DNA from: Neisseriales bacterium
GTDB lineage: Bacteria; Pseudomonadota; Gammaproteobacteria; Burkholderiales; UBA11063
Direction: 5' to 3'
NCBI GenBank assembly: GCA_008017145.1
Contig: SSGY01000211.1
Location: forward strand, 1-28,502
Length of the DNA stretch: 28,502 nucleotides
The notes beneath the pieces are model-generated. The model was not told the DNA's origin and searched no databases. It saw only the letters and a program-made list of their open reading frames with translations. The stretch's first letter is position 1. Every line of letters starts with the position of its first letter. Made by a program: the position numbers and the translations under genes. Below are positions 7,601 through 16,845 of this stretch, piece after piece.

Positions 7601-8345
7601 AACAATCTGGATTTTCATAATCATGAATCAACCATTTATGCTGCAATTCTAGGCCATAGTTACCATGATTTCTTCGTTCACGAATTAATTCAGCAGGAGT
7701 TCCCGCAACCATTGTATAGTCAGCAACATCCTTAGTAACTACTGAATTAGCACCAATAATAGCGCCTTCACCAATCGTAACGCCAAGATTAATCAACGCG
7801 TTAGAGTAAATTTTGGCATAATCTTTAATAACTACAGGTTTATAAACTCTAGTGGAATGAATATCTTCGCCATGACTATGAGTAAAAATCATTACGTTTT
7901 CGGTAATTCCAACATTACTACCAATTGTAATTCCACCCTTGGCATCCAAAAAGACATTTTCATTAAAAAAAACATTATCACCAAGTTCAATCTGATGACC
8001 AAAATTAAACGAAACGCCTTTTAAGGCAATGAAGTTTTCACCACAACGCTTAAAGAGCTTTTTAGCAATAATTTGTCGAAAATAAACTGCAAAATCAATG
8101 TGCAATTTTAAAGGGCTTAATTCAAAAGAATCCCATAAAAAATGCAAATAGCGCTGCTCCTGAGAATAAGGATTGATTAATGCGCCAACTGGTAAAACAT
8201 CGCTATACAGGCGCAGATCATCAACCATCCAACCAGGAGTAGAAACACTAATTAATTCCAAAATAGATTTTACATCCCGTTCTGTAATTCCAGATTTAAC
8301 CAATTCACTAATATTTCGCAAGATTACTTTTGCTTCAGGATTCAT
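7599..8345 (-). CDS. Left-handed beta-helix (hexapeptide) O-acyltransferase
   Basis: 248 residues. The N-terminal 110 residues are mostly helical. The rest is a hexapeptide-repeat fold (IELGDNVFFNENVFLDAKGGITIGSNVGITENV) with the FTHSH segment typical of the catalytic His, ending in IGEGAIIGANSVVTKDV and AGTPAELIRER, as in maltose/galactoside acetyltransferases. It should transfer an acetyl or related acyl group from CoA to a hydroxyl; the substrate is unknown. It starts 11 bases after aroC and its stop lies in the operon terminator, so it is the last gene of the aromatic operon. That position hints at acylation of an aromatic or sugar-like product, but a housekeeping role is equally possible. 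Confidence 0.85.
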   Translation of the reverse strand: MNPEAKVILRNISELVKSGITERDVKSILELISVSTPGWMVDDLRLYSDVLPVGALINPYSQEQRYLHFLWDSFELSPLKLHIDFAVYFRQIIAKKLFKRCGENFIALKGVSFNFGHQIELGDNVFFNENVFLDAKGGITIGSNVGITENVMIFTHSHGEDIHSTRVYKPVVIKDYAKIYSNALINLGVTIGEGAIIGANSVVTKDVADYTMVAGTPAELIRERRNHGNYGLELQHKWLIHDYENPDC

Positions 8346-8356
8346 TTTAACAATCT

Positions 8357-9442
8357 TTATAAAGGAGAATAAGCTCTATGGCGTAAATAATGATCAATAA
8401 TTACTAATGCCGCCATAGCATCGACTACCGGAACTGCCCGCGGTAATACACATGGATCGTGCCGCCCCTGTGCTTCAAGTTCAACTTCATTATAATCAAC
8501 ATCTAGTGTTTTTTGCAATTTGCTAATAGTAGAAACTGATTTAAAAGCTACCCGGAAATAAATATCTTCACCAGATGAAATTCCGCCTAATACCCCACCA
8601 GCATGATTGGTTTGGGTACGTAGTTCGCCATCAACCAGAACAAACGGATCATTATGTACTGAACCACGTAGTTCAACTCCAGCAAAGCCAGAACCGATTT
8701 CAAACCCCTTAACTGCATTGATGCTTAACATTGCTTTGCCTAGATCAGCATGAAGGCGATCAAAAACAGGTTCACCCAAGCCAACAGGCGCATTACGAAT
8801 AACACATTTAATTACGCCACCGATTGAATCACCATCATCACGTACTTCTTCAACCAAACGGATCATTTCTGCCGCAACTACCGGATCTGGACAACGGATG
8901 ATATTATCTTCAATTTGTGAAGCTTCAACCCGAGTATGATCAATATCTGCTTTAATCGGACCAACTTGCTCGACATAACTCAAAATTTCAATACCTAGTT
9001 CTTGTTTAAGGTATTTTTTAGCAATTGCTCCAGCGGCAACTCTGGCTAATGTTTCACGCGCACTAGCCCGACCACTACCACGATAATCACGCATACCATA
9101 TTTCATTAAATAAGTAAAATCAGCATGAGAGGGACGAAATACATTTTTTAAGTGATCGTAATCAGCAGAACGTTGGTCTTTGTTATATGCCATTAATAAA
9201 ATTGGAGTACCAGTAGTTTTACCTTCAAAAATACCAGATAGCGCATGAATTAGATCAGCTTCAGAGCGCGGAGTTGTAATTGCACTTTGTCCTGGCTTAC
9301 GACGGTCTAATTCCTGTTGAATCTCTTCTACAGTAATTTCAATTCCAGCTGGTGCTCCATCAATAATCACGCCAACCGCGCCACCATGTGATTCGCCACA
9401 GGTAGTAATTTTAAATATTTGACCGAAACTATTTCCTGACAT
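8357..9442 (-). CDS. aroC: Chorismate synthase
   Basis: 361 residues, the usual length. Converts EPSP to chorismate using reduced FMN, the last step of the shikimate pathway. Family signatures are present: GESHG at 16-20, the [19 protein letters not shown] block at about 121-139, and a C-terminal [18 protein letters not shown] stretch. The ATG at 9442 lies 20 bases after the aminotransferase stop; the acyltransferase follows after 11 bases, so it is within the operon. Confidence 0.97.
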   Translation of the reverse strand: MSGNSFGQIFKITTCGESHGGAVGVIIDGAPAGIEITVEEIQQELDRRKPGQSAITTPRSEADLIHALSGIFEGKTTGTPILLMAYNKDQRSADYDHLKNVFRPSHADFTYLMKYGMRDYRGSGRASARETLARVAAGAIAKKYLKQELGIEILSYVEQVGPIKADIDHTRVEASQIEDNIIRCPDPVVAAEMIRLVEEVRDDGDSIGGVIKCVIRNAPVGLGEPVFDRLHADLGKAMLSINAVKGFEIGSGFAGVELRGSVHNDPFVLVDGELRTQTNHAGGVLGGISSGEDIYFRVAFKSVSTISKLQKTLDVDYNEVELEAQGRHDPCVLPRAVPVVDAMAALVIIDHYLRHRAYSPL

Positions 9443-9462
9443 CTGATTTTACCCTATATTTA

Positions 9463-10650
9463 TTAGTTCAAACTTTTTATGAATTTAGCAAGATTTTCCA
9501 AACCGCCGTCTAAATCACCTTCATCAGCACCATATGAGAAGCGGACATATCCTGCTTGACCAAACGCACTACCAGGTACAGTCGCAACATTAGCTTCTTC
9601 CAGCGCACGAATACAGAATTCTTCATCACTAAGATTTTTTACACCAAGACTGTCTAATGAGGCAAATACGTATAATGTAGCCTTAGGATATTCTAATTGA
9701 ATACCAAAATGTTTGCGGAATGAGTCAACAAAAATATCACGGCGAATTTTCATGGTGTCACGAACCCAAGCATTAATTTGTTTGGCATTTTTAAATGCAG
9801 CTAGCGCACCGTGTTGGCAAATTAGTGATACACCAGTGGTACTTTGAGTACTTAATGCGCTCATAACATCAATCAGATCCTTTCTGCAGAAAAGGAATCC
9901 AACACGCCAGCCAGTCATCGCAAAAGATTTAGATGCGCTTTGCACAACTACCACATTGTCTTTATATTCTGGAAAGCTACCACACGAAACATACTCATCG
10001 TCAGTATAAACTAATGCGCTATATACTTCATCGCTAATGACCAATAAGCCGAGTTCATTTGCAGTAGCCATTAATGCTTGCATTTCACTACGTGTATAGA
10101 TAATCCCAGTTGGATTTACTCCGTTATTCAACATTAGGATTTTACATTCAGGTGTATAAGCAGCTTTGAGCATTTCCGGAGTTAATTTCCAACCACCAGC
10201 TTCGGTTGAATTAATGATAACTGGGTTTGCATCCATAATTTTAGTAATTGACGGATATGAAACCCAATAAGGAGCTTGAATAATCACGCTAATTTTGTCT
10301 GTTGGATTAGTTTTTAACGGTGAATTAGAGCCACATAAATATTGTAACATTAAATAAATCGCAAATTTACCACCCGTAGTAATAATACACTCTTCAGCTT
10401 TATAATTAGTTGCATATGATTGATTCATCCAATTTGCGGCGGCTGAGCGTAAGTCATTTAATCCAGCTGGAGAAGGATAAGGAATATCACCAACTTCAAT
10501 AAACTTACTCGCACCTTCGCGCACAACTTCAGGAGTTATCATTTTGGGCTCACCAACACTCAAATTATAAACCCGAATGCCTGCAGCTTTTTTACTTTGT
10601 GCCAGAGTATTAATTAATACTGTTGCAGATGCTTTTAATTTATTGCTCAT
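9463..10650 (-). CDS. PLP-dependent class I aminotransferase, probably aromatic
   Basis: 395 residues from the ATG at 10650, chosen for AAAGGT 8 bases upstream rather than the TTG at 10677. Fold type I, aspartate aminotransferase family: YPSPAGLNDLR, TTGGKFAIYL, SDEVYSAL, the PLP lysine in SASKSFAMTGWRVGF, and a C-terminal RFSYG with the substrate-carboxylate Arg. The usual NNPxNPTG reads NNGVNPTG. The start overlaps the chorismate mutase end by 11 bases. Directly after chorismate mutase and prephenate dehydratase, it most likely aminates phenylpyruvate to phenylalanine or acts on prephenate or another aromatic keto acid. Aspartate or alanine specificity cannot be excluded. Confidence 0.88.
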   Translation of the reverse strand: MSNKLKASATVLINTLAQSKKAAGIRVYNLSVGEPKMITPEVVREGASKFIEVGDIPYPSPAGLNDLRSAAANWMNQSYATNYKAEECIITTGGKFAIYLMLQYLCGSNSPLKTNPTDKISVIIQAPYWVSYPSITKIMDANPVIINSTEAGGWKLTPEMLKAAYTPECKILMLNNGVNPTGIIYTRSEMQALMATANELGLLVISDEVYSALVYTDDEYVSCGSFPEYKDNVVVVQSASKSFAMTGWRVGFLFCRKDLIDVMSALSTQSTTGVSLICQHGALAAFKNAKQINAWVRDTMKIRRDIFVDSFRKHFGIQLEYPKATLYVFASLDSLGVKNLSDEEFCIRALEEANVATVPGSAFGQAGYVRFSYGADEGDLDGGLENLAKFIKSLN

Positions 10651-10909
10651 ATTTCTGTACCTTTCTAGATTCTTCAATTAATGCTTCGAAAACTTTAGCT
10701 ACCAATTCTGGAGATATTCCATGCTCAACACTTTGCATGCTATGAAATTCATGCAGTAATGCCTCGCGTGCAGCATCCAAAACTGGCAAATTATGCTCTT
10801 TTTTATACTCACCAATTTTTTTAGAAATTTGTTGTCGCAAGGCAATTAAACGAATAATTTCAGCATCAACCTCTGAAATTTGCTTACGCAACAGCTCAAT
10901 ATCATTCAT
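10640..10909 (-). CDS. Free-standing chorismate mutase, AroQ class
   Basis: 89 residues from the ATG at 10909, preceded by GGGA and 1 base after the dehydratase stop; the TTG at 10930 is less likely. It is an all-helical AroQ domain: LRKQISEVDAEIIRLIALRQQIS, GEYKKEHNLPVLDAAREALL and a final helix. The Arg, Lys, Asp and Arg-Glu pattern of the active site is in place. It converts chorismate to prephenate. In many proteobacteria this domain is fused to prephenate dehydratase (PheA); here the two are separate, adjacent genes in the order dehydratase then mutase. No regulatory domain is attached. Confidence 0.93.
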   Translation of the reverse strand: MNDIELLRKQISEVDAEIIRLIALRQQISKKIGEYKKEHNLPVLDAAREALLHEFHSMQSVEHGISPELVAKVFEALIEESRKVQKYEQ

Positions 10910-10910
10910 A

Positions 10911-11468
10911 TTATCCCGCTTTCTTAACAACTATAAACCGCGTAATATTGGGTTGGATATCTTGAATACCTCGCTTAACTATTTGCAAATCATAACTCTT
11001 TGCTGCCTGAGCTGAAGCAACCACACCAGCATTTTTTGGCAAAATACCAGCCGCTAAATCACGAGCAGCTTTGGCAGTATCACCCCAATCAATTAGTTTA
11101 AATCCATGTTGATTGATAAATCCCTTACATTGCTCAAATGCAGGAGTATATGAATATAGTTCATTAATTTCACTTAAATCTGTACCTAATTTTGCCAATA
11201 AACATTGTTCAACATTTAATTGTAAATCATCAATCGGCATAAAGTTATATTTACCCATTGCGGTAAATGCAGGCCACACAATACCGCTATTATAATTGAC
11301 AAAAGGAAAGATTCCAACATCAATCTCACCACGCTCAAGAGCGGCTAAAACTCCATCCATGTCAATTAAATAACGAATTTCATGTTTGGCACTATGTGCT
11401 TTTGCTGCATAAATTAAACCAGCTTCTTCAGAAAATGAGCCAACATCACCCGATACACCGATTAACAT
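10911..11468 (-). CDS. Prephenate dehydratase catalytic domain without ACT domain
   Basis: 185 residues from the ATG at 11468, which has AAAGGA 7 bases upstream and lies 4 bases after the DAHP synthase stop; TTG 11504 and ATG 11486 would overlap that gene and lack a good RBS. Dehydratase features: GSFSEEAG near the start, ALERGEIDVGIFP, TAKAA, SAQAAKSYDL and the catalytic TRF in NITRFIVV at the end. It would convert prephenate to phenylpyruvate. The protein stops right after TRF, so the C-terminal ACT domain that binds phenylalanine in usual 270-390-residue enzymes is missing. The usual PIENS motif reads FVNYNSG. Short ACT-less relatives include prephenate decarboxylases such as BacA, but the retained TRF favours dehydratase. 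Confidence 0.8.
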   Translation of the reverse strand: MLIGVSGDVGSFSEEAGLIYAAKAHSAKHEIRYLIDMDGVLAALERGEIDVGIFPFVNYNSGIVWPAFTAMGKYNFMPIDDLQLNVEQCLLAKLGTDLSEINELYSYTPAFEQCKGFINQHGFKLIDWGDTAKAARDLAAGILPKNAGVVASAQAAKSYDLQIVKRGIQDIQPNITRFIVVKKAG

Positions 11469-11472
11469 AATT

Positions 11473-12513
11473 TTATCCTTTAGCATGTTGCTTTGCAACT
11501 TCAAGAATTAATTTAGCAGTACTCTCCCAGCTTAAACAAGGATCTGTTATGGATAAACCACTCATATCAATAGGATTGCCACTTTCAGCATTTTGGCGAC
11601 CTTCTTTAATGAAGCTTTCGAGCATAAAGCCTTTTACTAGATTTTTTAATTCTGGTTGCTCTTTTAATGATTCGATGACACGTAAAACAATATTTGCTTG
11701 TTCATTATGGTCTTTAACACCATCAATTACACAATTGTCATGACTAACATCGACAATAATTGCTGGATTTACCACTTGGTTTTTCTTAAATAATTCATTA
11801 ACTTCAGCAATATATTCAACGCCATAGTTTGAACTATCATTACTACCACGCAAAACTAAATGTGCGTATTTATTGCCCGCGGTTTTAACTTCATAACCAT
11901 CGAAAACGATATAATGCGGATGCTGCGCAGCCAAAATACTGTTCACTGCAATTTTTAGTGAACCATGAGTAGGATTTTTCATCCCAACTGGACAATCAAG
12001 TGATGATGCAAAAATACGGTGTTCCTGATCTTCCGTGCTTCTAGCACCGATAGCTACCCAAGAAAGTAACTCTTGAAATCCACGCGCATTGTGGGTAAAT
12101 AAACACTCATCGGCAATCGGTAAGCCCATTTCAACCACTTGCGTCATGAGTTTACGACAATACCAGATACCTGCTTCAATATCTGGTTCAGCCAGAGGGT
12201 CTGGTTGGTTAATCGGACCTGTCCAGCCTTTAACTGTACGTGGTTTTTGAATATACACACGCATCACTATTTTAATTGAATGAGCTACTTGCTTACTTAA
12301 TTCCGCTAAGGATTTGGCATATTCCAATACCGCAGTATCCGGCCATGCAGAACATGGACCAACTATCATTAATAAGCGTGAATCTTTACCACTCAAAATA
12401 TCTTCAATTTCTCGATGGTGTTGCTGAATACTTGCATATCCTTCAATACTTAACGGTATCTTCTGAATAATTTCATCAGATGTCGGAACTTTTTTTATAA
12501 TTTCGTAAGCCAT
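11473..12513 (-). CDS. DAHP synthase, type I (second tandem copy)
   Basis: 346 residues; condenses phosphoenolpyruvate with erythrose 4-phosphate. Metal and substrate motifs are present: GPCSAWP (metal Cys), KPRTVKGWTG, GARSTEDQEHR, LRGSND, DVSHDNC (metal His), MLESFI (metal Glu), SITDPC (metal Asp). It resembles AroF/G/H enzymes overall but belongs to a divergent branch. It is about two-thirds identical by eye to the copy at 12552-13592, equal in length and colinear, so the pair arose by tandem duplication. Where E. coli AroG has DMITPQY, including inhibitor-site residues Asp146 and Pro150, this copy reads FTHNARG. RBS AAGGAT precedes the ATG. Confidence 0.92.
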   Translation of the reverse strand: MAYEIIKKVPTSDEIIQKIPLSIEGYASIQQHHREIEDILSGKDSRLLMIVGPCSAWPDTAVLEYAKSLAELSKQVAHSIKIVMRVYIQKPRTVKGWTGPINQPDPLAEPDIEAGIWYCRKLMTQVVEMGLPIADECLFTHNARGFQELLSWVAIGARSTEDQEHRIFASSLDCPVGMKNPTHGSLKIAVNSILAAQHPHYIVFDGYEVKTAGNKYAHLVLRGSNDSSNYGVEYIAEVNELFKKNQVVNPAIIVDVSHDNCVIDGVKDHNEQANIVLRVIESLKEQPELKNLVKGFMLESFIKEGRQNAESGNPIDMSGLSITDPCLSWESTAKLILEVAKQHAKG

Positions 12514-12551
12514 TTTTATCCTTATTTTGTACTAACTTTAAAGCTATACCT

Positions 12552-13592
12552 TTATTTCTCAATATGTAAATCAGCTAATTTTAACAATAATGCCTCAGTA
12601 TCATCCCAGCCCAAGCATGGATCAGTTATAGATAAACCACATAAGTCAATCGGATTAGCGGTCTCTGCATTTTGTTTGCCTGGTTTAATAAAACTCTCAA
12701 GCATAAACCCCTTAACTAAAGTTTTTAATTCTGGATTAGTTTTTAAATTATTAACTACTTCAAGAATAATGTCGGCTTGAGCATTATGGTCTTTAACTCC
12801 ATTAACCACGCAATTATCATGACTTACGTCAATAATTACCGCTGGATTATAAACATTATTCTTTTTACATTGCTCAGCAACTTCACTAATATCTGCCAAT
12901 GAATAATTAGGGCGATCATTACTACCACGTAAAACTAAATGTGCATATTGATTACCATCAGTTTCAACTTCATTACCATCTAATACTATATAGTGAGAAT
13001 GTTGCGCAGCTACTACACCATTTATTCCGATTTTAATTGATCCATGCGTTGGATTTTTAATCCCAACTGGACAATCAATGCCTGATGCAAAAATACGATG
13101 TTCCTGATCTTCGCTACTTCTAGCACCAATTGCAACCCATGATAATAGCTCAATAAAGCCACGCGCATTGTGTGTAAACAACGCTTCATCGGCAATCGGC
13201 AAGCCCATTTCGACAACTTGCGTCATAAGTTTACGACAATACAATGCACCTGCAGCAATATCAGGAGGAGACAGCGGATCAGGTTGATTCACCGGACCAG
13301 TCCAACCTTTGATTGTCCGTGGTTTTTGGATATAAACCCGCATAACTAATTTTAGCGCATGGCTCACTTTTTCATTTAATTTTTTTAAACGCTCAGCGTA
13401 TTCTAAAACCGCAGTATCAGGCCATGCTGAACAAGGTCCTACCACCACAATTAATCTTTGATCCTTGCCGCTTAAAATAGCTTCAATTTCAATACGATGT
13501 TTATCAATGCTCAAATAACCTTCGTCACTTAACGGAAATGCCGCAATAATCTCATCTGCAGTTGGTATTTTTTTTACTATCCGGTAACCCAT
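12552..13592 (-). CDS. DAHP synthase, type I (first tandem copy)
   Basis: 346 residues, all catalytic motifs intact: GPCSAWP, KPRTIKGWTG, GARSSEDQEHR, LRGSND, DVSHDNC, MLESFI, SITDPC. It lies 20 bases after aroB and 38 bases before the second copy, with AGGA before the ATG. The region matching the AroG inhibitor pocket again reads FTHNARG. The copies differ most in 200-260 and at the C-terminus (LHIEK versus QHAKG), so different effector response or partner is possible. Both look active. Confidence 0.92.
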   Translation of the reverse strand: MGYRIVKKIPTADEIIAAFPLSDEGYLSIDKHRIEIEAILSGKDQRLIVVVGPCSAWPDTAVLEYAERLKKLNEKVSHALKLVMRVYIQKPRTIKGWTGPVNQPDPLSPPDIAAGALYCRKLMTQVVEMGLPIADEALFTHNARGFIELLSWVAIGARSSEDQEHRIFASGIDCPVGIKNPTHGSIKIGINGVVAAQHSHYIVLDGNEVETDGNQYAHLVLRGSNDRPNYSLADISEVAEQCKKNNVYNPAVIIDVSHDNCVVNGVKDHNAQADIILEVVNNLKTNPELKTLVKGFMLESFIKPGKQNAETANPIDLCGLSITDPCLGWDDTEALLLKLADLHIEK

Positions 13593-13612
13593 AATTTTAT
13601 CCTATCTATTAT

Positions 13613-14737
13613 TTACACTAATAAGGTGTTAAATGCTGCTTCAATGATACTTTCATCAACAGCAAAAGCTACTTTATTATCAATATTTTTCACCTGACCA
13701 ATTCCGCTTAATAAAACCAATACAATTTGTTGATTTTTATTTTTCTTATCACCACGCATAGCAGAAATTAATTCACTGACTTGATATCCAGCTAATAATT
13801 TTGGTGTAATCTCTAACTTTGCTAAAAACTCAGCAATTAGTTTATAATCAACGCTACTCAACAATCCAGATATTTCAGCAATTTTTGCCTCAACCAGCAT
13901 TCCAATGCCAACCGCATAACCATGTAACACCTTATAATTACTCAACTTTTCAATTGCATGAGCCACAGTATGCCCAAAATTCAGGATCATCCGTAAGTTT
14001 TGCTCTTGCTCGTCTACTTCAACTACATGAGCTTTTAATGCCACAGCCTCACTGATCATCTGTACCAGCGGAGTATGTTCCAGATTTAAAATTGCCGTTA
14101 AATTAGCACAGCAAAAATTAAACTGCTCGGCATTAAGTGTCAGAAATATCTTGATGGCTTCAAAAAAACCATTAATCACCTGCTCACGTGGCAAGGTTTT
14201 TAATAACTCGGTATCCATTATAACTGCACGCGGCTGCCAAAAAGCACCTATGATATTTTTACCATAGCTGGTATTTACTGCCGTTTTACCACCAACACTA
14301 CTATCTATCATAGCAAGTAATGACGTAGGAATTTGAATATAATTCATACCCCGCATATAGGTTGCCGCAGTAAAACCCGCCAGATCGCCAACCACTCCAC
14401 CGCCCAACGCAATACACAAAGTATGGCGATCGCAGCCAAAGGCAAACATTTTCTCCTCTAGCTCTAGCTTGGTCGATGCTGATTTAGAAGCTTCCCCAGC
14501 CTCAAAGTCAAGCAGTTGACATTGATAACCAGCGGCACTTAATTCAGCGCAAAAAGCTTGGCCATAGAGTTTAGCAACATTATCATCACTGATAATGATA
14601 ACTTTTTTAGTTTGCGCATAGTCTTTAATCCAATTTTGCCAGTTAGTTAGCAATTTGGGCTCAATTACGATCGGATAATAATGTGCAACTTTTGCGGGAA
14701 GGTTAACTTGTAGATTTATTTGCTGCGTATTTGCCAT
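13613..14737 (-). CDS. aroB: 3-dehydroquinate synthase
   Basis: 374 residues; converts DAHP to 3-dehydroquinate with NAD and a divalent metal. Motifs: GGGVVGDLAGFTAATYMRG, PTSLLAMIDSSVGGKTAVN, NFGHTVAHAIE and LHGYAVGIGM. The metal ligands (Glu in FFEAIK, His in NFGHT, His in LHGYAV) are present, but the local sequences are unusual: FFEAIKIFLTL where most enzymes have LAEVIKYG, and HGYAV for HGEAV. First gene of the eight-gene aromatic operon. The RBS is weak. Confidence 0.94.
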   Translation of the reverse strand: MANTQQINLQVNLPAKVAHYYPIVIEPKLLTNWQNWIKDYAQTKKVIIISDDNVAKLYGQAFCAELSAAGYQCQLLDFEAGEASKSASTKLELEEKMFAFGCDRHTLCIALGGGVVGDLAGFTAATYMRGMNYIQIPTSLLAMIDSSVGGKTAVNTSYGKNIIGAFWQPRAVIMDTELLKTLPREQVINGFFEAIKIFLTLNAEQFNFCCANLTAILNLEHTPLVQMISEAVALKAHVVEVDEQEQNLRMILNFGHTVAHAIEKLSNYKVLHGYAVGIGMLVEAKIAEISGLLSSVDYKLIAEFLAKLEITPKLLAGYQVSELISAMRGDKKNKNQQIVLVLLSGIGQVKNIDNKVAFAVDESIIEAAFNTLLV

Positions 14738-14774
14738 GTATAACGTCTTTATAATTTCAGTAAGTGAACTACTG

Positions 14775-14803
14775 ATTATAAATGATTTAGAGCCACTATA
14801 TCA
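14775..14803 (-). promoter_or_regulatory. Candidate promoter of the aromatic operon
   Basis: On the minus strand a perfect -10 TATAAT (14775-14780) has only a weak -35 (TGATAT at 14798-14803, 17-base spacer). The transcript would start about 30 bases before the aroB ATG, which leaves no room for a leader-peptide attenuator. Confidence 0.5.
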
Positions 14804-14887
14804 GACTAAATTTTAGCTAAACGCGTCATAACGGATTGAGAAAATTAGGCTATATCTAAAATTAAGTCAATTTTTTAATATCCATCA

Positions 14888-14916
14888 CTTGAAAACTTAA
14901 AGATTGACTCTATTTA
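14888..14916 (+). promoter_or_regulatory. Heat-shock (sigma-32-like) promoter candidate for htpG
   Basis: CTTGAAA (14888-14894), a 13-base spacer and CTCTATTTA (14908-14916) match the sigma-32 pattern CTTGAA-N13-CCCCATnTA with two mismatches in the -10. It sits 40 bases before the ATG of htpG, a classic heat-shock gene. Confidence 0.55.
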
Positions 14917-14955
14917 AGAACTAGTTGGTGATTAAACTTACTTAAAGGAACTACT

Positions 14956-16845
14956 ATGTCAAATAAACAAACTATGTCTTTTCAGACTGAGATTAAACAA
15001 TTATTAAACTTAATGATTCATTCACTTTACTCCGATAAAGAGATTTTTTTACGTGAATTAGTATCAAATGCTTCGGATGCAATTGATAAATTGCGCTTTG
15101 AACAAATCAACAAACCAGAATTAAATAAAGGTGAAAAGTTAGCTGTACGAGTAAGCTTTGATAAAGATGCTAAAACAATTACCGTAAGCGATAATGGAAT
15201 CGGTATGACTGAAGCAGAAGTTATCGAAAATATCGGTACAATTGCCAAATCTGGCACCAAATCATTTTTAGAAAATTTATCTGGTGATGCTAAAAAAGAT
15301 GCCAATTTAATTGGACAATTTGGGGTTGGTTTTTATTCAGCATTTATCGTTGCAGACAAAGTTGAACTAATTACCCTAAAAGCTGGTGAAACAACGTCTC
15401 ACGCCGTAAAATGGATATCCGATGGCGCTGGAGAGTTTACTATTGAAACAGTCGATAAACTAGATGGTAGCGGTACCAGTATCACTCTACACCTTAAAGA
15501 AGGCAATGACGATTTGCTATCTGATTGGGGATTACGTACAATAATCCGTAAATATTCTGATCATATCAATTACCCGATTAAAATGCAAAAAATGCCTGAA
15601 CATGGCGAAGATGGTAAAGAAATAATTTCTACTGAACTAGAAACAGTTAACAAAGCTAATGCATTATGGACTCGCAGCAAAAATGACATCGGCGAAGAAG
15701 AATATAAAGAGTTCTACAAACATATTTCCCATGATTACCATGAGCCAATGAAATGGATTCATGCACGAGTTGAAGGTGCACAGGAATACACTCAGTTATT
15801 ATATATTCCAAGTAAAGCTCCGTTTGATTTATACGATGCTAACCGTCGCTATGGAATCAAATTATATGTAAAACGTGTTTTCATTATGGATGATGCCGAA
15901 AAATTATTGCCAAATTATTTACGTTTCGTACGTGGTGTAATTGATTCACAAGATTTGCCTCTGAATGTTTCACGTGAGATTTTACAATCATCACGTGACA
16001 TTGATGCAATTCGCTCTGGTTCAACTAAGAAAATTTTAAGCGTATTGGAAGATATTGCTAAAAACGAACCAGAAAAATATGCAGAACTATGGAATGAATT
16101 TGGTCCAGTAATTAAAGAAGGTGTTATTGAAGATCATGCCAATAAAGAACGAGTTGCCAAACTGTGCCGTTTTGCTTCTACTCATAATAATGACAATGCA
16201 AAAACCGTTAGCTTGGATGACTACGTAAGCCGTATGAAAGACGGTCAAGATAAGATTTATTATATTACAGCTGAAAGTTATAATGCAGCTAAAAATAGCC
16301 CACATTTGGAAGTATTCAAACAAAAAGGCATCGAAGTTTTATTATTGACAGACAGGGTTGATGAATGGGTTGCGGGTCATTTATTTGAGTTTGATGGAAA
16401 ATCATTAGTATCAGTAGCAAAAGGTAAACTAGACCTAGGTAAACTAGATGATGAAAAACCATCTGAAGAAGCCCAAAAACAGCAAGATGAGCAAGCTAAA
16501 CCAATTTTAGAGAAAATTAAAACCGCTCTTGGTGGTAAAGTTAAAGAAGTAGTTGTTACAACTCGCTTAGTTGATTCTCCTGCTTGTTTGGTTGTTGAAA
16601 ATAACGCGATGAGTATGCAAATGGAGCGCTTATTACGTCAAGCAGGTCAAGAAGTTCCGTCAATGCAACCGACCTTAGAAATTAATTTAAACCACAAATT
16701 AATTAACAAACTTGAATCAAGCATTGATCAGGTTCAAATTGATGATTTAAGCTTAGTTATTTTTGAACAGGCTCAACTTGCAGAAGGAATTCAGCTTGAT
16801 GATCCAGTTGGTTTTGTTAAACGGATGAATTCATTTATTGCTTAA
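14956..16845 (+). CDS. htpG: Molecular chaperone HtpG (Hsp90 family)
   Basis: 629 residues, typical of bacterial Hsp90. The N-terminal GHKL ATPase domain has NASDA at 39-43, DNGIGM near 76-81 and [11 protein letters not shown] near 120. The middle domain has [19 protein letters not shown] with the catalytic Arg, and the C-terminal dimerisation domain is intact. It is a cytosolic ATP-dependent dimer that remodels client proteins with DnaK. RBS AAAGGA lies before the ATG. It diverges from the aromatic operon. Confidence 0.98.
   Translation: MSNKQTMSFQTEIKQLLNLMIHSLYSDKEIFLRELVSNASDAIDKLRFEQINKPELNKGEKLAVRVSFDKDAKTITVSDNGIGMTEAEVIENIGTIAKSGTKSFLENLSGDAKKDANLIGQFGVGFYSAFIVADKVELITLKAGETTSHAVKWISDGAGEFTIETVDKLDGSGTSITLHLKEGNDDLLSDWGLRTIIRKYSDHINYPIKMQKMPEHGEDGKEIISTELETVNKANALWTRSKNDIGEEEYKEFYKHISHDYHEPMKWIHARVEGAQEYTQLLYIPSKAPFDLYDANRRYGIKLYVKRVFIMDDAEKLLPNYLRFVRGVIDSQDLPLNVSREILQSSRDIDAIRSGSTKKILSVLEDIAKNEPEKYAELWNEFGPVIKEGVIEDHANKERVAKLCRFASTHNNDNAKTVSLDDYVSRMKDGQDKIYYITAESYNAAKNSPHLEVFKQKGIEVLLLTDRVDEWVAGHLFEFDGKSLVSVAKGKLDLGKLDDEKPSEEAQKQQDEQAKPILEKIKTALGGKVKEVVVTTRLVDSPACLVVENNAMSMQMERLLRQAGQEVPSMQPTLEINLNHKLINKLESSIDQVQIDDLSLVIFEQAQLAEGIQLDDPVGFVKRMNSFIA

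Noticed and set aside
10911..11468. BacA-type prephenate decarboxylase
   Set aside because: The TRF motif of dehydratases is retained, whereas BacA lacks it; kept only as an alternative.
11468..11504. Longer starts for the prephenate dehydratase (TTG 11504 or ATG 11486)
   Set aside because: Both overlap the DAHP synthase end and lack an RBS, while the ATG at 11468 has AAAGGA at proper spacing.
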